Positions 28,679-38,377 of a DNA stretch of 64,000 nt are shown here, one piece after another. The translations under genes and the position numbers were made by a program. The stretch covers positions 248,001-312,000 of the forward strand of contig VKHL01000012.1 of assembly GCA_015146655.1 (NCBI GenBank), written 5' to 3'. How positions within the stretch are numbered: the stretch's first letter is position 1; each line of letters begins with the position of its first letter. Source of the DNA: Ochromonas danica (lineage: Eukaryota; Sar; Chrysophyceae; Chromulinales; Chromulinaceae). Below the pieces are notes generated by a model. That model did no database searches. It was not told the origin of the DNA and worked only from the letters and a program-made list of their open reading frames with translations.

Positions 28679-29602
28679 ATGTCCTTTCTACTCACTATAG
28701 CTAGACTTGTCAGTCCTAATTTCCGAGAACTGGCTAGCAAGACTGGGTTGGTTCAGGTGTTGGGAATCTGTATCTCTCACTATTCCGAACTGGCTTGTTG
28801 GGCCTTACAGTTAGGTGGTGTGCCATTCCAAGAGCATCTTTACGCACCCGCTCAACATGTTCTTCCCGTCCTCTCACTTCGCATCGGCGAGAAAGGCGAA
28901 AAGTTTCTGTCCTCATCTTCTCGCGTGGTCTGTGTTGGTGAGCAAGAGCCCTTGTTGTCCGAAGAAGCAGCCAAGAAAGCGAAGCGCAAAGAAGCTTCCA
29001 CACGATCTACAGCAGTTCCTGTCGCTGTTCTGCCAAATCAAGAGATTCTGCTGGACAGCTGGGAAATCGCCGCTTTCTCTGGCTTGCCTGCTATTGACCC
29101 GGCCTTGAAGAAATTGCTCGATGAAGATTTAGGACCTGCTGCACGTCACTTTGTATACTGTCGATTTCTTCTTCCTCAAAACATCTATATCATCGATCAA
29201 TTGTGTTTGATGGATCGAGGCTGGTTTTGGAGGATCTGCTGGTATGTCTATGTTGGTGGCTTCACGAAGAAAGTGCTCAAGAAAACGTATCAACCAGAGA
29301 ATGTCCAAGCTGCTGAGGCGAGCAGAGTGAAGCTTGAGAAGGTGTTCAAGGAGCTTGAGGTGATCTTGAATAAACGCCAAGGTCCCTATCTTGGAGGTGA
29401 GAAAATGGGTGTCGCAGATGTTGCGCTCGCTTCTTTGGCAGCGCCGTTAGTCAACCCCCCTCTATACTGTGGTGGGAAGTATGGCAAGATCTTCGATGCC
29501 TACCTCGAGCATGATGCTGAGGCTAAAGCACTCACCAACCGTTGGCGAGAGTCTGTTGTTGGTCGCTACACACTTGAGCTTTATCAAAAGCATCGCCTTT
29601 AA
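28679..29602 (+). CDS. Glutathione S-transferase-like protein
   Basis: 307 residues, longer than a typical GST (about 220). The N-terminal half contains a thioredoxin-fold-like start (ISHYSELACWALQLGGVPFQEHLYAPAQHVLPVLSLR, with Ser/Tyr at the usual glutathione-activating place) interrupted by a Lys/Ala-rich insert near residue 100. ILLDSWEIAAF follows. The C-terminal helical domain contains RQGPYLGGEKMGVADVALASLAAPL, the GST C-domain fold signature with the capping Asp. Likely cytosolic; substrate unknown. Confidence 0.75.
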   Translation: MSFLLTIARLVSPNFRELASKTGLVQVLGICISHYSELACWALQLGGVPFQEHLYAPAQHVLPVLSLRIGEKGEKFLSSSSRVVCVGEQEPLLSEEAAKKAKRKEASTRSTAVPVAVLPNQEILLDSWEIAAFSGLPAIDPALKKLLDEDLGPAARHFVYCRFLLPQNIYIIDQLCLMDRGWFWRICWYVYVGGFTKKVLKKTYQPENVQAAEASRVKLEKVFKELEVILNKRQGPYLGGEKMGVADVALASLAAPLVNPPLYCGGKYGKIFDAYLEHDAEAKALTNRWRESVVGRYTLELYQKHRL

Positions 29603-29912
29603 TCCGTTTGGTTTATTAGTCCATCCAATTGATTTAAGATATTGCCTTTATTGGTCATAGAATAATAATAATAGAGTGAAAATAAGGACTTTTAATTCCT
29701 CATAAATTCCTGTCAGATGTTATATATATGGAGACAATATAGTGATCTATATTCGCCATCATAAACATGTAATTTGTTAACCCAATAGATACATCATCAC
29801 GTCTCAGTTAACTTACTGGAAATCTCTACCGCGCACAATAACAATAGCCGCCACAGAAACTCCTCTCAGGGCTGATTGTCTTTTCTATTCACACAAACTT
29901 AAATCACACAAG
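29603..29912. other. Gene-free spacer
   Basis: 310 bp, AT-rich, with ATAATAATA and TATATATA stretches. Nothing recognised. Confidence 0.6.
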
Positions 29913-30233
29913 ATGAACGTCACCAAGGAGCAAGAACAAGCCATTCTTAATCAAGCTCGTATGGCTCAGGCTCAGGCGATGGAACAAGCTATCAGTAAGA
30001 TGACTGATCGTTGCTTTCAGGTACTCCCGTCACAGCTGCTCCTGTGCTCATAAACGAAATTCTCTTACGGGGCTCTCACTGATGTTCTCATTATGTAGAT
30101 CTGCTCTGGTAAGAAGGGAGATGGTTTAGATTCTGGAGAGGTGAACTGCACGGTGAACTGCATGGACAGATATCTGGACACCATGCAGCTCGTCAGCCAA
30201 GCGCTCGCTAACAAGCAGCAGCAGCAGCATTAG
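29913..30233 (+). CDS. TIM13: Mitochondrial small Tim chaperone, Tim13-like
   Basis: Two exons, 29913-30020 and 30099-30233, encode 80 residues; each exon is short. The twin CX3C motif that defines small Tims is complete: CFQIC (spanning the splice junction) and CTVNC. They are separated by SGKKGDGLDSGEVN, and CMDRYLDTMQLVSQAL follows. The spacing and the GDGLDSGE linker fit Tim13 better than Tim8, 9 or 10. In the intermembrane space Tim8-Tim13 hexamers carry hydrophobic precursors to TIM22. Import and folding depend on Mia40 oxidation of these cysteines. The intron is 78 bp (GTACTC...ATGTAG). Confidence 0.9.
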
Positions 30234-30448
30234 ACCATGTCTAGGCCGCCACCTGACATCCGGTCTGTCCAGTGGATAGGAATAGAGTAGAACTACGTAG
30301 CAGCCTATTTGTACAGTCCCCACAAGGATGCTAACTCTTTCGCCTCTTCTCCCTCAACTAGACCAGAAGAAAAGTAACGTGGCTGTTCAGTCAATGATTA
30401 AATGATAGGCGCATTTACAAAAGCTCTAAGAGAGACGAGTCTCAAGTT

Positions 30449-31527
30449 CTAAATCTCCTCAGTGCTCTGGGTGGAGGCCTCCTGGAAGAGGTCAGTGAAG
30501 AGCACTGTGGAGAGGTAGCGCTCACCGAACGAAGGAATGACCACGACAATATTCTTGTCGGCATACTCTTCTCTAGCACCAATGCGAAGGGCGGCGGCAA
30601 CAGCTGCTCCAGAAGAGATACCGCAGAGCACACCCTCCTTTTGGGCGAGCAGCTTAGCGGTGGCGATGGCATCCGCAGAGGAGACCTGGATGATCTCATC
30701 CAACAATGAAGTATCGCAGTTGCCAGGGATGAAGCCAGCACCAATACCCTGGATCTTGTGAGGACCAGGCTTGCCACCAGAGAGGACAGGAGACTCGGCA
30801 GGTTCTACAGCCACAGCGCGCACCTCAGCATTGAGGGACTTGAGGTACTGGGCAGTGCCAGTGATAGTGCCACCCGTGCCAACACCTCCGAGGATAACGT
30901 CGACCTTTCCATCAGTTTGAAACCAGATCTCAGGACCAGTGGTCTCACGGTGGACCTTGGGATTGTCAGGGTTGTTGAACTGTTGAAGCATGAAGCCGTT
31001 GGGTACACTGGCGACGATCTGCTCAGCCTTAGCCACAGCTCCACTCATACCCTTGGCAGCAGGAGTCAAGACAAGCTTAGCGCCGAAGGCCTTAAGCAGC
31101 ACTCTGCGCTCCAAAGACATGGAGTCAGGCATGGTGAGGATGAGCTCGTAGCCCTTGGCAGCAGCGACCATGGCAAGGCCGATACCAGTGTTGCCGGAAG
31201 TGGGCTCCACCAAAACAGTCTTTCCAGGAGCGATATCACCTCTCTTCTCAGCTTCCTCAATCATGCTTTTAGCAATGCGATCCTTCACACTGTTGGCGGG
31301 CTCCATGGACTCGAGCTTCAAGAGCACGTTGGCCTTGAGTCCTTCAGCGAGACGATTCAAACGGACCTGTCATTCAGAGAAAAGCATCACATGAGATCCT
31401 CTCAAATCAAGAGAGGGAGAGCAGGAAGAGAAAGCGAGCGTACAATAGGGGTGCCTCCGATAGTATCCACAATGGAGTTGGCGATCTTTGGACGGGCAAA
31501 GGGAGTTCCTTCAGCGATAGTTGACAT
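30449..31527 (-). CDS. Cysteine synthase (O-acetylserine sulfhydrylase)
   Basis: Exons 31444-31527 and 30449-31366 give 333 residues. A PLP enzyme making cysteine from O-acetylserine and sulfide. Landmarks: GGTPIVRLNRL; the PLP Lys in [10 protein letters not shown]; the substrate loop [11 protein letters not shown]; the phosphate cup [37 protein letters not shown]; and GISSGAA. The closing segment SFGERYLST is shared with plant enzymes. No transit peptide is evident, so cytosolic. A paralogue follows at 32635-33777 in the same orientation. Confidence 0.93.
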
Positions 31528-32634
31528 GGCGAAAACTGAACAAGCGGATTAACAATTAGAGAACAAGACTACGAGATGACAGAAGGGAGTATCCTCACCT
31601 GCAGTTGAACGAAAAGAAGAACGAGAGAGGAGTTGAATCTAGAAGACATCCAAAGAAGAACATGAACATCATGATAAATTCCATCTTTTGGTCAGCCATG
31701 AAGAAGGAAGGAGAGAGTCAAAGGACCTACCTTGCAGCGAAGAGAAGTGATCATGGATCTCCCTCGAGGGTGAGGATCTTTAGCAGAGCTGGTAAGGGGA
31801 TGTGGTCAGTCAAGCTGTCGTCTGGCTCGTCTTGCAAAGCGATCGGAACGCGCGCAACACCTTCTTGGAGATTTCCGTGGAAACCACAGTTTCAGCACAC
31901 ACCATCTTAACGGGAAAGACCGTTTCTTGTAGTGAGATTGCAGTGGCACAAAAGCGCGTTTTCCTCTCTCCCCTCTCTTCTTCAGCAAATCTGCTGGAAA
32001 ATGGAAATGGGAATGGGAATGCATCGAATGATGTAATCAGAATTAAAGTATCAGATAAGATGAGGCTTTTCAGACTTCTTTTGTAATGAATCAAAAACAC
32101 CTCATATCCATTATGACTAGTCCCTTTTACAGTGAGTGAAAGAAGTCGAGTTGTATCAACTATGAACAAATATGATCTGTGATGATTGGATGATTCTTCT
32201 CTCATCTGCTTCTTTGTCCTTTCTTCACTGTCGGAGTTTTTGATATTTATGGATATCTGAGATTAAGAAGGTTTGATATGATTGAAGGAGATAGGGTCCT
32301 AAGGGTCACTATAGTCTAGGAGAGACAGAATGACCAGTCGTCTGGAAAGGAAGAAGACGATGACGATGAACGAGTTGGATAATAAGTGACAAAGTTAAAG
32401 CCGTAGTTAATCCGTTTTCGGTCTATGACATAATTGGCAACCAACAAATCTGTTGGTGGGGCGACACCAAGAAACACGATGACATACAATAACATGTTAC
32501 GTGTCCATTTACTCAAAAGTTAGCTGTACAGTACATATGATAAAGACTATCTCTGGAATTCCGCTCCCCGTGACATAACACAATTCACCACCCTTTCCTT
32601 CTCTCTCTATCTTCACCAAATCTCACATGGATAC
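31528..32634. other. Gene-free spacer between cysteine synthase paralogues
   Basis: About 1.1 kb. Short frames on both strands show no recognisable family. Around 31995-32030 there is a GGAAATGGGAATGGGAATG tandem. It probably holds the 5' UTR and promoter of the upstream gene and the 3' flank of the next; nothing more can be supported. Confidence 0.55.
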
Positions 32635-33777
32635 CTAAATATCTATAGTGGGTTGGGCACAAACCTCATGAAAGAGGTCTGCAAAGAGAGCTGTGGAGAG
32701 ATACCTTTCCCCGAAGGAGGGGATGAAGGCTACGATGGTCTTATTCTGGAATTCTTCTCTGCGAGCCATTTCGAGCGCGGCGCTAATGACTGCGCCAGAT
32801 GATATGCCGCAAAGCACTCCTTCTTGCAGCGCCAATGCACGTGACATGATAATCGCCTCGTTGGAGGGAACTGTAATAACTTCGTCGACAAGCGACATGT
32901 CGAAGATTTGAGGAATGAAGCCGACGCCCAGGCCTTGGATCTTGTGTGCACCTGGCTGACCACCAGACAGCACGGGACTCTCCGCGGGCTCCACCGCCAC
33001 CATATAACACTCAGGCTTAACAGACTTGAGGAACTGCGCACAACCTGTGAGAGTTCCGCCAGTGCCAACGCCCGCCACGAGACAGTCGATCTGGCCATCT
33101 GTCTGGTACCAAATCTCTGGACCACAAGTCTCACGGAAGGCTTTCGGGTTATCTGTGTTCTTAAACTGCTGCAACATGAAACCATTGGGCGTTTCATTGA
33201 CGATCTTCTCCGCCATGGCCACAGCGCCGCTCATTCCCTTCAATGTGGGAGTGAGGATGAGCTGCGCACCGAAGGCTCTCAACAGCACTCGGCGCTCCAA
33301 AGACATGGAGTCAGGCATAGTAAGGATGAGTTTGTATCCTTTTGCCGCGGCAATCATGGCGAGGCCGATGCCCATGTTACCAGACGTTGGCTCTACCAGC
33401 ACAGTGACACCTGCACAGCACAGCACAGCCCTTGCTCGTCAAGGGACACTACAGCGAGTGAAGATGAAACACTGACCTGGATGGATTTCACCTCTTTTCT
33501 CTGCTTCTTCGATCACATACTTGGCGGCGCGGTCCTTCACGCTGTTCCCAGGATTCATGGATTCCATCTTGAGAAGCACCCGTGCCGTGCTTCCCTCTGC
33601 CAGACGGTTTAGGCGCACCTGTTTTCAATCACAGAACAACCGTGAGCATGGTAGCAGAGTGTGAGAGGAAGAGAAGCAGATGGGACAGACCATGGGCGTG
33701 CTGCCAATGCATTCCACGATACTGGGAGCCACCTTGGGCTGAGCAAAAGGAGTGCCTTGAAATGGAAAGCCTTGCAT
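32635..33777 (-). CDS. Cysteine synthase paralogue, beta-cyanoalanine-synthase-like
   Basis: Exons 33691-33777, 33477-33618 and 32635-33410 give 334 residues. The PLP Lys ([11 protein letters not shown]), [10 protein letters not shown] and SFGERYLST are kept. The substrate loop reads SGNMG, not the SGNTG of the neighbour. Plant beta-cyanoalanine synthases, which consume cyanide plus cysteine, also carry Met at this place, so a shift toward cyanide detoxification is plausible (inference from known plant sequences). An in-frame extension upstream of the chosen ATG exists, so the start is uncertain. Intron phases are 0 and 1; the first intron is in the same place as in the paralogue (before VRLNRL), showing duplication. 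Confidence 0.88.
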
Positions 33778-34042
33778 GTCACAGAGAATACCACTTCTTT
33801 CTATGAAGGGTGTGTGGAAAAGGAAAAGGTAGTCAGTGAAGGATGATGGAAAACAGAATTCAGTCACTCTCTTGACCTGCTCGCGTGCCGACCAAACCAT
33901 GCACTCCACAAACATCGACTTTGCTCAAAGTCGACTTCTTCAGACTAACGCGTTCTTCTGGTAGGAGAAGTCGACTTCTTTCTTCAGAGTTCATCGGGTC
34001 AGTCCAAGAGGAAGAAAGAGACGCAAACACAGAGAGAGAGGA

Positions 34043-35344
34043 ATGGCGTCAGAATTGGAAGCAGAGATCTTCGGAGATGCTCGTGACACGGTCTTAGATG
34101 AAGTCAGTCGAATGTCCAATGAAGAAATTCGCCAGCGCATTCGTCTGCTGGACACGGAGATACGCATCATGAAGAGTGACATCTCTCGCATCCGCCACGA
34201 GAGCAAAGACCAGCAAGCACACATCAAAGACAACAAGGACAAGATCAAGCTCAACAAGCAGCTGCCTTTTCTCGTGGCCAATGTCATCGAGATCGTGGAG
34301 CCTTATTTCGACCCCAGCGAAGAGGAAGGCAGCATTCCCACTGACACCGTGCCCGAGGGTAAGGGAGTGGTGGTCAAGACCTCTACTCGCCAGACTGTCT
34401 TCTTGCCCATCCCTGGACTCATCCGCGCCGATGAGCTTCGCCCTGGAGAGCTGGTGGGCACTAACAAGGACTCCTACATTATCTTCGAGAAGCTGCCCAC
34501 AGAGTTTGACTCACGCGTCAAGGCCATGGAGGTGGATGAGAAGCCCACTGAAGACTACACAGATATCGGAGGTCTGGACAAGCAGATTCAAGAGCTTATT
34601 GAGGCAGTGGTGCTGCCCATGACCCAAGCCGAGCGCTTCACTAACATTGGCATCAAAGCACCCAAGGGGGTGCTGCTCTACGGCCCACCCGGTACTGGCA
34701 AGACCCTCTTAGCGCGTGCTTGTGCTAAGAACACGGATGCTATCTTCCTCAAGCTGGCAGGTCCTCAGCTAGTACAGATGTATATTGGCGACGGCGCGAA
34801 GCTCATTCGAGATGCCTTCGACTTGGCCAAGGAGAAGATCACTAAAGAAGGACGCAAGGGTGCCATTATCTTCATTGATGAGCTGGATGCTATTGGCACG
34901 AAGAGATATGGTGGAGAGCAGTCTGGTGATCGAGAAGTGCAGCGCACTATGTTGGAGCTGCTCAACCAGCTGGACGGTTTCTCATCGAACGACAAAATCA
35001 AAGTCATCGCCGCCACAAATCGCCCCGATACCCTTGATCCAGCTTTGCTACGCTCTGGTCGATTGGACCGCAAGGTCGAGCTGCCTCATCCTGGAGAAGC
35101 TGCGAGAGCGCAAATCCTTCGCATTCACTCGCGCAAGATGCGTGTTGACCTCAACGACGTCAACTTCGAAGAGTTAGCTCGCTGTACGGAGGACTTCAAT
35201 GGTGCTCAGATGAAAGCTGTGGCGGTAGAGTCTGGTATGATTGCCTTGCGAAGGGAGGCCACCATGATCAAGCACGAGGACTTCATGGAAGCCATCAACG
35301 TCGTGGCGGCGAAGAAGAAGGGATCGCTGGACTACTACGCTTAG
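34043..35344 (+). CDS. RPT5: 26S proteasome regulatory ATPase Rpt5
   Basis: 433 residues, single exon. AAA+ subunit of the 19S base that unfolds substrates and opens the 20S gate. Seen: an N-terminal coiled coil (residues about 25-75); an OB-like domain with [34 protein letters not shown]; Walker A GPPGTGKT; Walker [12 protein letters not shown]; the second region [18 protein letters not shown]; and the C-terminal LDYYA, the HbYX-like tail that docks in the 20S pocket. Typical length and complete. Confidence 0.96.
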   Translation: MASELEAEIFGDARDTVLDEVSRMSNEEIRQRIRLLDTEIRIMKSDISRIRHESKDQQAHIKDNKDKIKLNKQLPFLVANVIEIVEPYFDPSEEEGSIPTDTVPEGKGVVVKTSTRQTVFLPIPGLIRADELRPGELVGTNKDSYIIFEKLPTEFDSRVKAMEVDEKPTEDYTDIGGLDKQIQELIEAVVLPMTQAERFTNIGIKAPKGVLLYGPPGTGKTLLARACAKNTDAIFLKLAGPQLVQMYIGDGAKLIRDAFDLAKEKITKEGRKGAIIFIDELDAIGTKRYGGEQSGDREVQRTMLELLNQLDGFSSNDKIKVIAATNRPDTLDPALLRSGRLDRKVELPHPGEAARAQILRIHSRKMRVDLNDVNFEELARCTEDFNGAQMKAVAVESGMIALRREATMIKHEDFMEAINVVAAKKKGSLDYYA

Positions 35345-35680
35345 AAGATATCGAACTGGGAGGAGGAGAAGATGATGACGGGGATGGGGATGGGGATGGG
35401 GAGATAAGAGGAGGTCTATGCTTAATATGTTTAAAGTTCACACCATGACATCATGACACTCGCTTCCTCTTCTGCTGCTAGTGGTGGTAGACTACAATAC
35501 TGTAGCTAGTCTAGTCTGCTATAGTCATCTCCTCCTTCTCTTCTACTGACTCACACTCTCACTATGACTATGTCTATGACCTAGGCTTCCACTATCATAA
35601 AACAACAAGGGAGAGATTATTACATGTACATAAAGGAATAAACAACATCGAAATGGTGGCCAGCCGTGCATCTGGATCTG
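35345..35680. other. Convergent 3' spacer
   Basis: 336 bp. It holds a GGGGATGGGGATGGGGATGG tandem near 35380-35400 and CTAGTCTAGTCTG words near 35507-35520. No gene recognised. Confidence 0.6.
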
Positions 35681-36456
35681 TCAGAAGGAGAAGCATCGCC
35701 GCTGGATCATCATCCTCTCCGCCTCGCGGCCATACTTACTGCCAGACACGATGTGATAGTTCTCAGCTCTCTCAGCGATATGGGGCAGTTGACCTGTTGG
35801 TACTCCCTGTGGAACAGAAACATAACATAACACAATGGTAATGGTAATGACAAGGCATCAATAAGAGAGAGAGAGGAGAGGGGACTAACCATGTTCAGCA
35901 GATCGCCATTGTCATCTACTAACACAAAGCTGCGGAAATCGGGCGGGACCCAAACTAACTTAAAAGCAATGCGTGCACGGAATTGAATGTGCGCGACATC
36001 TCGAGGAGGCAATCGATTGCAGCCCAGCATGCAAGTGGTCCACGACCCTCCAGAGCCAACCTCAGAGAGAGATGCCAGGCGAATCCCTGGGCCCAATTGA
36101 TTGGAGAATGCTATGCCTATCCAGTCAGAACGAGACGGTCAGCTCCAATCATCAGCAAACTGACTGCTCGTAGTCTTACCAGGCACTCTGCCGTCGTTCT
36201 CGTTGAAAGTGGCGTTCTCTACCATAGCGACCAGGTCGCAGTGGTTGTAGTCGTTGAAGCTGTGGCCTGTGTATCCTCTGCCGGGAAGCGCAGTGGGCAA
36301 GTCTCTCAATCCGCCTGCCCAGAGTAGTCGGCGGCGGACATCTGCCCAGTCCCCGCTGAGCTCCTCTGCTGACAGGCCGCGGATTCTTGCCCGCACTGCC
36401 AACATGCGAGACACTGCAGTACCTGGATACTCCGCATCGACATCTGTTTCGCTCAT
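35681..36456 (-). CDS. Conserved-looking protein of unknown function, three exons
   Basis: Exons 36180-36456, 35890-36116 and 35681-35806 (209 residues). The fit of frame and splice sites is good (donors GTAAGA and GTTAGT, acceptors TAG and CAG). The middle exon reads like a compact conserved domain: AFSNQLGPGIRLASLSEVG, GSWTTCMLGCNRLPPRDVAH, FRARIAFKLVWVPP and FVLVDDNGDLLNM. The first exon has GYTGHSFNDYNHCDLVAM. No signal peptide or membrane segment from the chosen ATG. I have a vague memory of similar uncharacterised proteins in protists but cannot name a family. Confidence 0.65.
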
Positions 36457-37199
36457 TGTGTTTCTCAGTGTCAGAAGAGGAGGAGGTGGTGGCAGTGGAT
36501 GATGAGTGCGAGGGTCAAACAAGAGCGAGAAGAAGAAGCAACAACTACTGCTGATGACGATGCCCCACCAAGTCAACAGGCAGTGGAAGAAGAACAAGAA
36601 GAGAGAGAGAGAGGGATGAAGGGATAGGGTAGGAGGACAGGGAGGGAGGAAACAAGGGGTCTACAGCTAGGGTAGGACTAATAGAGAGAGAAGGAATCAA
36701 AAACTGCGAGGAGGGCGTAAAGTGCTTGCCACGCCTTGGAAGGCCAGCAAGAAGAAGAGGTAAGAGTACACTGCAAGGCCAGCAAACTAGGCGACCAAGT
36801 TAGCAAGAGGAGTTTGGATGATGACGACAGCAGCAGAGCAGCACGTAGGCAAGCAAGCAGCCCCAGTCTGATGAAGACGATCTCATCACCTCGCTGAGCA
36901 CGACCAACACCGGGACTGTTCCTGCTCCTCGCCCTGCCAAGACAGAAAAAACGGGTTTTTCGCGTCACGGTTAACTTAAAAGGAGGATATGGGCGGATAT
37001 GATTTTGCATCCAGAAGCAGGTTGAGGTAGTCGTTAAGTTGTCGTTAACTTAATAAGAAATGGGTGAGGAGTGGGGTGTTGGCGATGCGTTGTGATGGAT
37101 GGGGCAGGTGATCTTCTCTATTAAACCCTGCTACAACGGGTGCCATTGTCACTGATACAAGTGCTGCTAGGTAATCTCTCTGACTAGAATTAGCAAGCA
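36457..37199. promoter_or_regulatory. Divergent promoter region with TTAACTTAA elements
   Basis: 743 bp between divergent genes, purine-rich near 36590-36620. It holds TTAACTTAA at 36971-36979 and 37045-37053, with a half-copy GTTAAGTTG between them (about 37033). No gene seen. Confidence 0.5.
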
Positions 37200-37890
37200 A
37201 TGACAACAGCAGCGTATGAGGAAGTCGGAAAGAGAAAGTGGGCAGTGAGCCTCTTCGATTGCCAGGAGTACAAGGACTTCAAGGTCAGACCTGCTCCCCT
37301 CTCTCTTCCTTCCTCCTACCCCACCAGCACTGAGACTCGCTGCTTTGACTCTAGGGGGAGAGCAAGTTTCTTCCAACCTTCTGCCCCTCGTCACTCATTT
37401 GGTGAGTGAATGAGTCTGGATTCCATGGAATAATAATTGACTTACCCTGCTCACTCCTCTTCTTGTTAGCACGAATGTCCTGATTGGCAAGCTCATCACT
37501 CGTGGCTATGACGAGAGGAAGCGTAACCTCTGTGAGATGGGTCCTCTGGGCTGCGGGGTCTGCATCTGCCTCACGCCCATGGCCTTCATGCCCGTCTTCT
37601 ACCTCAACCCCGTGCAGATCGCCATCTTGGGCTGCGCCACTAACTGGAGCCGCGGTTTGATCAAGCAGACCTACAACGTGGAGGAGGAGGTCCCCATCTG
37701 CTTCAACAACTGGCCGGGCTTCCAGTCCAACTGCCTCATCGACAACCTCTACTTCGGATTCTTCTTCCCCTGCGCCATCTTCCAAATGTATGAGTCTGTA
37801 TTGCTGTGGGAAGAGCAGGCGAAGGAGAGCAAGAAGGTCAAGGAGGAGGGCAAGACGGAGACGGACGAGAGCAAGACAGCCGAGGACTAG
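37200..37890 (+). CDS. PLAC8-like membrane protein
   Basis: Exons 37200-37283, 37355-37401 and 37470-37890 give 183 residues. Cys-rich layout of the PLAC8 family: WAVSLFDC, a second segment with FLPTFCPSSLIC, then GYDERKRNLCEMGPLGCGVCICLTP. A hydrophobic stretch follows (MAFMPVFYLNPVQIAILGCA), then IKQTYNVEEEVPICFNNWPGFQSNC, LYFGFFFPCAIFQMYESVLL and an acidic/basic tail. PLAC8 proteins sit in membranes and are linked to metal handling or cell-size control in plants and animals. The middle exon is only 47 bp. Family assignment is by pattern and is moderately sure. Confidence 0.65.
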
Positions 37891-38377
37891 ACCTAGCACT
37901 AGCACACAGCTGCTGAGTATTGTCTACAGTACAGGTACACTAGTCTAGTCTAGTCTATATACAGTGTATAGTACAGTACAGTATATAGTGCAGTACTGTA
38001 TTAGCAACACTACTGTAGCTCATGAGTATTGAGACTGTCGATAAGAAGTCTCTTTTCCTTCCCTATTGTCGTCGTAAATCGAATGAATCCCATATTAACT
38101 CTTCTTCTTCTTGATTGTTCTTAATCATGTTTATTGCTATTATTCACAAGCAGACAGCAGACAGACACCACAACAACTGTACACAACAAATACACACTAC
38201 ACACTCGCTAGCTAGCTAGATGAAGCAGCAGCACCAAGAAGTCAACAGCAGATACTGCAGATGCATAGGAATCTAAAGAGAGCGTTCAATAAAGGTAGAG
38301 AGGAGTTAGATCTCCAGTAGGCACTGCGCATCATCATCACCCAACAACAAGCCTTGACACTACTGGACACTACTAGA
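37891..38377. repeat. Convergent 3' spacer with CTAGTCTA/TATACAGT words
   Basis: 487 bp. At about 37932-38005 the sequence is CTAGTCTAGTCTAGTCTATATACAGTG followed by repeats of AGTACAGTA. CTAGCTAGCTAG lies near 38209-38219. Same vocabulary as 17405-17530. No gene seen. Confidence 0.7.

Noticed and set aside
30758-33612. Long antisense frames over both cysteine synthases (30758-31552, 32908-33612)
   Set aside because: Shadows of conserved coding sequence; they also cross intron positions.
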